This document shows positions 60,530-64,000 of a DNA stretch of 64,000 nt, in pieces. The stretch's first letter is position 1. Each line of letters opens with the position of its first letter. Position numbers and translations under genes: made by a program. The notes beneath the pieces are model-generated. The model saw only the letters and a list, made by a program, of their open reading frames with translations, searched no databases and had not been told where the DNA came from. Where the stretch lies: contig NZ_CP159307.1 in assembly GCF_040448695.1 (NCBI RefSeq), forward strand, positions 1,674,001-1,738,000, written 5' to 3'. Origin of the DNA: Dehalogenimonas sp. 4OHTPN. Its GTDB lineage: Bacteria > Chloroflexota > Dehalococcoidia > Dehalococcoidales > Dehalococcoidaceae.

Positions 60530-60557
60530 ATTATACCGTATTATTTGATTTTGTCAA
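60530..60557 (-). promoter_or_regulatory. Promoter of the DUF2089 operon
   Basis: Minus strand TTGACA (60557-60552), 16-base spacer and TATAAT (60535-60530), both perfect, in an AT-rich stretch. Confidence 0.85.
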
Positions 60558-60672
60558 TAGTTATTTTAAATATTTTCATATATTACTCAGGCATCAATGA
60601 CAATTCTGGAGTTTCACGAGACGTTTCAATGGGGGGGGTTAGAATCTGATCGGCGGCGCGCCATCGATCGGA

Positions 60673-61065
60673 TTACCGGCTGGGGCAGTCTGCGGGCTTC
60701 CGGCCGGCCAGTCTACCGAGAGAATTGAGGAGGATGCAGGGGTTGTCGTTCTTGCTGAAAAATCGGTCGGCGCCGCCGTTCAGGGCAGCCTGTCGGGCTT
60801 CCGGGCGGGCGCTCATAGCGATGACCGCGGCGCCGGGACATAATCTCCTGAGCTCATGTATGAAACCGCCGCCGCTGGATTTGCAGGCTAATTGCCAGTC
60901 AAGCAGGATGATGTCCTGGGTGCTACCGGCGGCAAGGTTGACGGCTTCATCGGCGCGGCCGGCGACGGAAACCAAGGTGTCCGGCTGCTGCTCTAAAAAC
61001 AGCTTGAGCGCCGAACATACCTGAGGGTCGCCGTCGGCTACCAGCACTCTCAGACTGTTATTCAT
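60673..61065 (-). CDS. Single-domain response regulator receiver protein
   Basis: 130 residues, CheY-like, with no output domain. V-L-V-A-D-G-D-P-Q-V replaces the usual V-D-D pair partly (A-D-G-D); phospho-acceptor Asp in I-I-L-L-D-W-Q-L; Thr/Ser switch in I-A-M-S-A-R; Lys in F-F-S-K-N-D. Partner kinase is not here; the sensor protein at 63410 is a candidate. It follows a 50-aa ORF by 12 bases. Confidence 0.85.
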   Translation of the reverse strand: MNNSLRVLVADGDPQVCSALKLFLEQQPDTLVSVAGRADEAVNLAAGSTQDIILLDWQLACKSSGGGFIHELRRLCPGAAVIAMSARPEARQAALNGGADRFFSKNDNPCILLNSLGRLAGRKPADCPSR

Positions 61066-61077
61066 TCTACGTTGTCC

Positions 61078-61230
61078 CTATCGGTCCAGCAGGCGGCTAA
61101 TGCCGCCGCCGCTGGCGCTGTCGGGATAGACATCCACCCGGCGCTCTTCCCTGATTGGAATGCGCGACGCGTGAAGATCAGCCAGCCAGGCGGCGGTGCT
61201 GATAGCGGCGGCTAATAACACTAACCACAT
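61078..61230 (-). CDS. Small protein (50 aa) with N-terminal hydrophobic segment
   Basis: ATG at 61230 with AGGAG 7 bases upstream, to TAG. Begins M-W-L-V-L-L-A-A-A-I-S-T-A-A-W-L-A-D (signal or anchor) and continues basic and polar, ending S-G-G-G-I-S-R-L-L-D-R. In an operon with the receiver protein downstream. No family recognised. Confidence 0.6.
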   Translation of the reverse strand: MWLVLLAAAISTAAWLADLHASRIPIREERRVDVYPDSASGGGISRLLDR

Positions 61231-61416
61231 ATCTTTTCTCCTTTGTTTATTTGATTGAATAATACGCCGGTCAAGTGCCGGGGTAATCTGCTGTTGGATC
61301 GGATTTCAGATAGCCGCAGGGCGGGTTTTTATTTAGCCGTTAGGCTAGGCGAGGGCTTCTTGCCGTTGCCCCGGCGTTTGCCTATACTTACGCCGTAACA
61401 TACGTGAGGTGCTGCG

Positions 61417-62187
61417 ATGGATTTTGGCATGGCAAACCGGCTGTCAAAGATATTCCGTAATGATGACAGGACCGTCATGCTGGCAGTGGACCACGGCTAC
61501 TTTCAGGGGCCGACCACCGGCTTGGCCGAGTTCGGCGCCTGCATCCCGCCGCTCGCCGCTGAAGCCGACTGCCTGTTCATCACCCGCGGCATGCTCCGCA
61601 GCTGCATTGACCCGGGGTTGAACGCCTCCATCTGCCTCCGCGTTTCCGGCGGACCATCCATCCTGGGCGAGCTATCACGGGAAGACGTGGTGGTGTCGAT
61701 CGAAGAAGCCCTCCGGCTCAACGCCGCCGCCGTGGGCATGTCCATCTTCGTCGGCGCCCCGGACGAAGAAAGAACCGTCGCCTCTCTGGGGCGTTTGGTC
61801 AGCGAGGCCGAGCGTTACGGCCTGCCGGTGATGGCGGTGACCGCCGTGGGCAAGGATATGGCCCGCGACGCCCGCTACCTCGGCCTGGCCTGCCGCATGG
61901 CCGCCGAAGCCGGGGTGCGTATTGTAAAAACCTACTACTGCGATAATTTCGAGAAAGTGGTCTCCGGCTGCCCGGTGCCCGTCGTCATCGCAGGCGGCAA
62001 GAAAATGCCTGAAATGGCGGCCTTGCAGATGACCGTCGAGGCTCTTAAAGCCGGGGCTAAAGGCGTAGACATGGGCCGCAATATCTTTCAGTCGGATAAC
62101 CCGGCCGGTATGCTCCGCGCCGTGAAGGCCATAGTGCATGACCAGGCGACTGCCGAGCAAGCTTTCGCCATTTACCGGGACGGGTAA
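61417..62187 (+). CDS. Class I aldolase of the DeoC/LsrF type
   Basis: 256 residues, TIM barrel. M-L-A-V-D-H-G-Y near residue 22 and the Schiff-base Lys in I-V-K-T-Y-Y-C-D-N-F near 170, with the phosphate motif I-A-G-G-K-K and G-A-K-G-V-D-M-G-R-N-I near 220. Related to LsrF, archaeal class I fructose-bisphosphate aldolase and ADH synthase; exact substrate not decided. GAGGTG precedes the ATG. A zinc dehydrogenase follows 24 bases later, so the two may act on one sugar or phosphosugar route. Confidence 0.87.
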   Translation: MDFGMANRLSKIFRNDDRTVMLAVDHGYFQGPTTGLAEFGACIPPLAAEADCLFITRGMLRSCIDPGLNASICLRVSGGPSILGELSREDVVVSIEEALRLNAAAVGMSIFVGAPDEERTVASLGRLVSEAERYGLPVMAVTAVGKDMARDARYLGLACRMAAEAGVRIVKTYYCDNFEKVVSGCPVPVVIAGGKKMPEMAALQMTVEALKAGAKGVDMGRNIFQSDNPAGMLRAVKAIVHDQATAEQAFAIYRDG

Positions 62188-62211
62188 AACCGGCTCCCGG
62201 TGGAGGACCTC

Positions 62212-63225
62212 GTGAAAGTCGCCGTTTATTATTCCAACGCGGACATCCGCATTGAAGACCGGCCGGTGCCCGAAATCGGTCCAGGCGAATTACTCATCGC
62301 CATGAAAGCCTGCGGTATCTGCGGCACCGACGTCATGGAATGGTACCGCAAACCCAGGGCGCCCCGGGTGCTCGGCCATGAGATGGCAGGAGAGATCGTC
62401 CAGATCGGCGATGGCGTGACCGGTTTTCGCGTCGGCGACCGGGTATTCGTCTCCCACCACGTGCCCTGCTTCAACTGCCGTTACTGTGAAACCGGCCGGG
62501 AGTCCGCCTGCCAGACGCTGCACGCCGGCAATTACGACCCGGGCGGTTTCGCTGAATTCATCTGCATACCGGAGTTAAACGTGCGCCACGGTACCTTCAC
62601 CTTGCCCAACAACATCAGCTTCGAGGAAGCGGCGATGATCGAGCCCCTGGCCTGCGCCGTCGCCGGGCAAAAGCGCTTAAACGTTGCTGAAGGACAAACT
62701 ATCCTGGTCATCGGCGCCGGCATCTCCGGCCTGTGCCACATCCGCCTGTCCGTACTCTCCGGAGCGAAAGTCATCGCCTCGGACATCAACCCTGCCCGGT
62801 TAGAGAAGGCCTCCCGGATGGGCGCCGCGCATGTTCTGGACGCCGCCGCCTTTTCGACGGACCGGTTGAAAGAACTTAACGGCGGCCGCCTGGCAGACAC
62901 GGTCATCGTTTGCGCCGGCGCCGAAAAAGCCGCCACCGATGCTTTTGATTCCGTCGACAAGCGCGGGGCAATCCTCTTCTTCGCCGTGCCGCCGCGGCCG
63001 CTGGAGCTGCCTTCAGTCCGTTTCTGGCGGGAGGAAATCTCCGTTCTGTTCTCCTACGGCGCCGCCACGGCTGAAATCAAGGAGGCGTTGGATCTCATCG
63101 CCGGCGGGCGTTTCGCCGCCCGGGACATGATCAGCCATGTCCTGCCGCTGTCCCGGATAACCGAGGGCTTCAAACTGGTAGCCGAGGCAAAAGACTCTCT
63201 AAAAGTAGTCGTCGTGCCGGATTGA
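62212..63225 (+). CDS. Zinc-dependent medium-chain alcohol dehydrogenase
   Basis: 337 residues, MDR family. Catalytic zinc motif C-G-I-C-G-T-D near 34 and G-H-E-M-A-G-E near 58; structural zinc motif C-x2-C-x2-C-x7-C (C-F-N-C-R-Y-C..C) near 85-100; NAD loop I-G-A-G-I-S-G-L near 168. Closest in look to threonine/sorbitol dehydrogenases. Start at 62212 has GGAGG 5 bases upstream; an in-frame GTG at 62200 overlaps that site. Paired with the aldolase. Confidence 0.92.
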   Translation: MKVAVYYSNADIRIEDRPVPEIGPGELLIAMKACGICGTDVMEWYRKPRAPRVLGHEMAGEIVQIGDGVTGFRVGDRVFVSHHVPCFNCRYCETGRESACQTLHAGNYDPGGFAEFICIPELNVRHGTFTLPNNISFEEAAMIEPLACAVAGQKRLNVAEGQTILVIGAGISGLCHIRLSVLSGAKVIASDINPARLEKASRMGAAHVLDAAAFSTDRLKELNGGRLADTVIVCAGAEKAATDAFDSVDKRGAILFFAVPPRPLELPSVRFWREEISVLFSYGAATAEIKEALDLIAGGRFAARDMISHVLPLSRITEGFKLVAEAKDSLKVVVVPD

Positions 63226-63256
63226 GCTGATTTTGTAAATTATCGTACTAAACCTA

Positions 63257-63262
63257 TTGACT
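63257..63262 (+). promoter_or_regulatory. Possible -35 box of the sensor gene
   Basis: TTGACT with TAGTTT 17 bases downstream, about 120 bases before the ATG at 63410; weak. Confidence 0.3.
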
Positions 63263-63409
63263 TTGTATAACAGTGGTGTTAGTTTTTAACATTAAGAAAT
63301 CCTGCGCTTTGTTTAGGGGAATCTGCCGTGATCCGCAGGCCTTTGCTGGTGAGGTATCGAACTCTTCTCGTATTCTATAGCGACCTGACCCCTCCGGAGG
63401 CAGCCTAAA

Positions 63410-64000
63410 ATGGCTTCCCCCGGCACAGGCTGGGGCGCTAGGCGCAGCGTACTGGCGCCGTATTTCGTCTTCAATTTCGTGGCTATTGCTGTCGCTCTTT
63501 CGCTGCTGTCATTCGCCGCCATCACCATCGGCCGCGGTGCCATTGAGCGGAACGTGAAAGCCCAGATGGAAAGCGTAGCCGCCCTCAAAGAGCAGCACAT
63601 ACACGAGTGGATAACCCACCTCAGCCATACCTCTTTCTGGATCTCGGGAGATCCGGAAATCCGCAGCGGCGCGCTGGTGCTGACCGGCAGTGAAATTACG
63701 CCGGAACAGCGTCTGGAGATCAGTTCGTTCCTCCGTGATGAGTTCCAGCGCGCCGTGAACCTCGGTGACATCAGCCATATCGCCTTGATGGATCTATCAG
63801 GGAAAATCATAGTCGCCACGGATCCTGGCTGGGAAGGCTTAAACCGGGCCTCGCAGCCCTATTTTACCGGTGGAAAGCTGCGGCTTTTTGTCTCTGATGT
63901 TTTTCAGAGCTCTTTGCTGGGACAACCGGCAATAGTAATCTCATCTCCGATGCAGGACTCTGACGGGGTCGCTTCGGCCGTCCTGGCGATGTACGTTGAC
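63410..64000 (+). CDS. Membrane sensor protein with Cache-like domain, cut by window end
   Basis: Open from an ATG at 63410 (GGAGG 9 bases upstream) to the last base. The visible 197 residues begin with a membrane span (about 18-43), followed by an extracellular sensory region with an N-terminal helix and D-x-S-G-K-I-I-V-A-T-D near 133, typical of dCache domains. The remainder is probably a histidine kinase, guanylate cyclase or chemoreceptor, beyond the window. In Dehalococcoidia such membrane sensors often accompany rdhA regulation, but no link is visible. Confidence 0.75.
   Translation, partial: MASPGTGWGARRSVLAPYFVFNFVAIAVALSLLSFAAITIGRGAIERNVKAQMESVAALKEQHIHEWITHLSHTSFWISGDPEIRSGALVLTGSEITPEQRLEISSFLRDEFQRAVNLGDISHIALMDLSGKIIVATDPGWEGLNRASQPYFTGGKLRLFVSDVFQSSLLGQPAIVISSPMQDSDGVASAVLAMYVD

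Noticed and set aside
1-64000. CRISPR arrays, prophage, insertion sequences or attachment sites
   Set aside because: No regularly spaced repeats, transposase, integrase or phage structural genes were found. The rdhA and XRE segments look like acquired or variable pieces, but no mobility gene or boundary repeat was seen.

Overview
The window looks like chromosome of an obligate organohalide-respiring Dehalococcoidia (Chloroflexi), most like Dehalogenimonas. The grounds are a Tat-exported corrinoid/Fe-S reductive dehalogenase plus the remnant of a second one, a modified hydrogenase/complex I-type operon, archaeal-looking accessory enzymes, GC-rich coding sequence, and a DnaE2/ImuB mutagenesis cassette. 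The assignment comes from recognising gene content by eye, not from a search. No rRNA, CRISPR array, integrase or transposase was seen. Four tRNA genes are present.

Layout. 1-9 kb: end of a Rieske-like gene, tRNA-Thr/Glu/Gln, a DUF302 gene, a very small membrane ORF diverging from rnc, then acylphosphatase, plsC-like and ispH, a flavodoxin, a MerR regulator, trpS, purU and glyoxalase-fold genes. 9.1-16.3 kb: a six-gene minus-strand operon of the HyfBCEFGI type in which both NiFe-binding motifs and the proximal Fe-S cluster motif are replaced; a promoter and an intrinsic terminator lie in its leader. 16.5-20 kb: SIMPL protein, GIY-YIG nuclease, lepB, pyrE, a resolvase-like nuclease and a haem c lipoprotein. 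20.1-25.1 kb: a structured leader with a 10-codon uORF and terminator, a double-cubane (2-hydroxyacyl-CoA dehydratase-like) protein, its ATPase activase, YedF, then a crotonase and 3-hydroxyacyl-CoA dehydrogenase behind a palindromic operator. 25.1-26.5 kb: an AT-rich XRE regulator that looks acquired. 26.6-35.6 kb: TauE, CorA, a queuosine-precursor transporter, an MBL hydrolase, nnr, coaX, small membrane proteins, coaBC and a lipoprotein. 35.8-39.4 kb: LOG protein, rdhA remnant, an orphan rdhA without rdhB, and a structured region ahead of argF. 39.4-44.7 kb: argF, a 39-codon ORF, der, plsY, gpsA and dnaJ. 44.8-49.6 kb: dnaE2, a DUF6504-type gene and imuB under a palindromic operator. 49.7-64 kb: DUF72, a NarL-type two-component pair, a metazoan-like alpha-2-macroglobulin, an MMPL transporter, a DUF2089/SHOCT envelope operon, a receiver protein, an aldolase and zinc dehydrogenase pair, and the start of a sensor protein.

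How genes work together. coaX and coaBC are both CoA biosynthesis genes, nnr repairs NAD(P)H hydrates, and plsC-like, plsY and gpsA belong to phospholipid synthesis. The double-cubane protein and activase form a likely ATP-driven low-potential reductase pair. DnaE2 and the catalytically dead ImuB form a translesion mutasome. A recurring theme is a good -10 box placed 6-8 bases before the start codon (rnc, plsC-like, GIY-YIG, nnr, lipoprotein), which implies leaderless mRNAs. Several small genes with their own ribosome sites are easy to miss: 1275-1391, 2270-2410, 40393-40512, 60018-60128 and 61078-61230.
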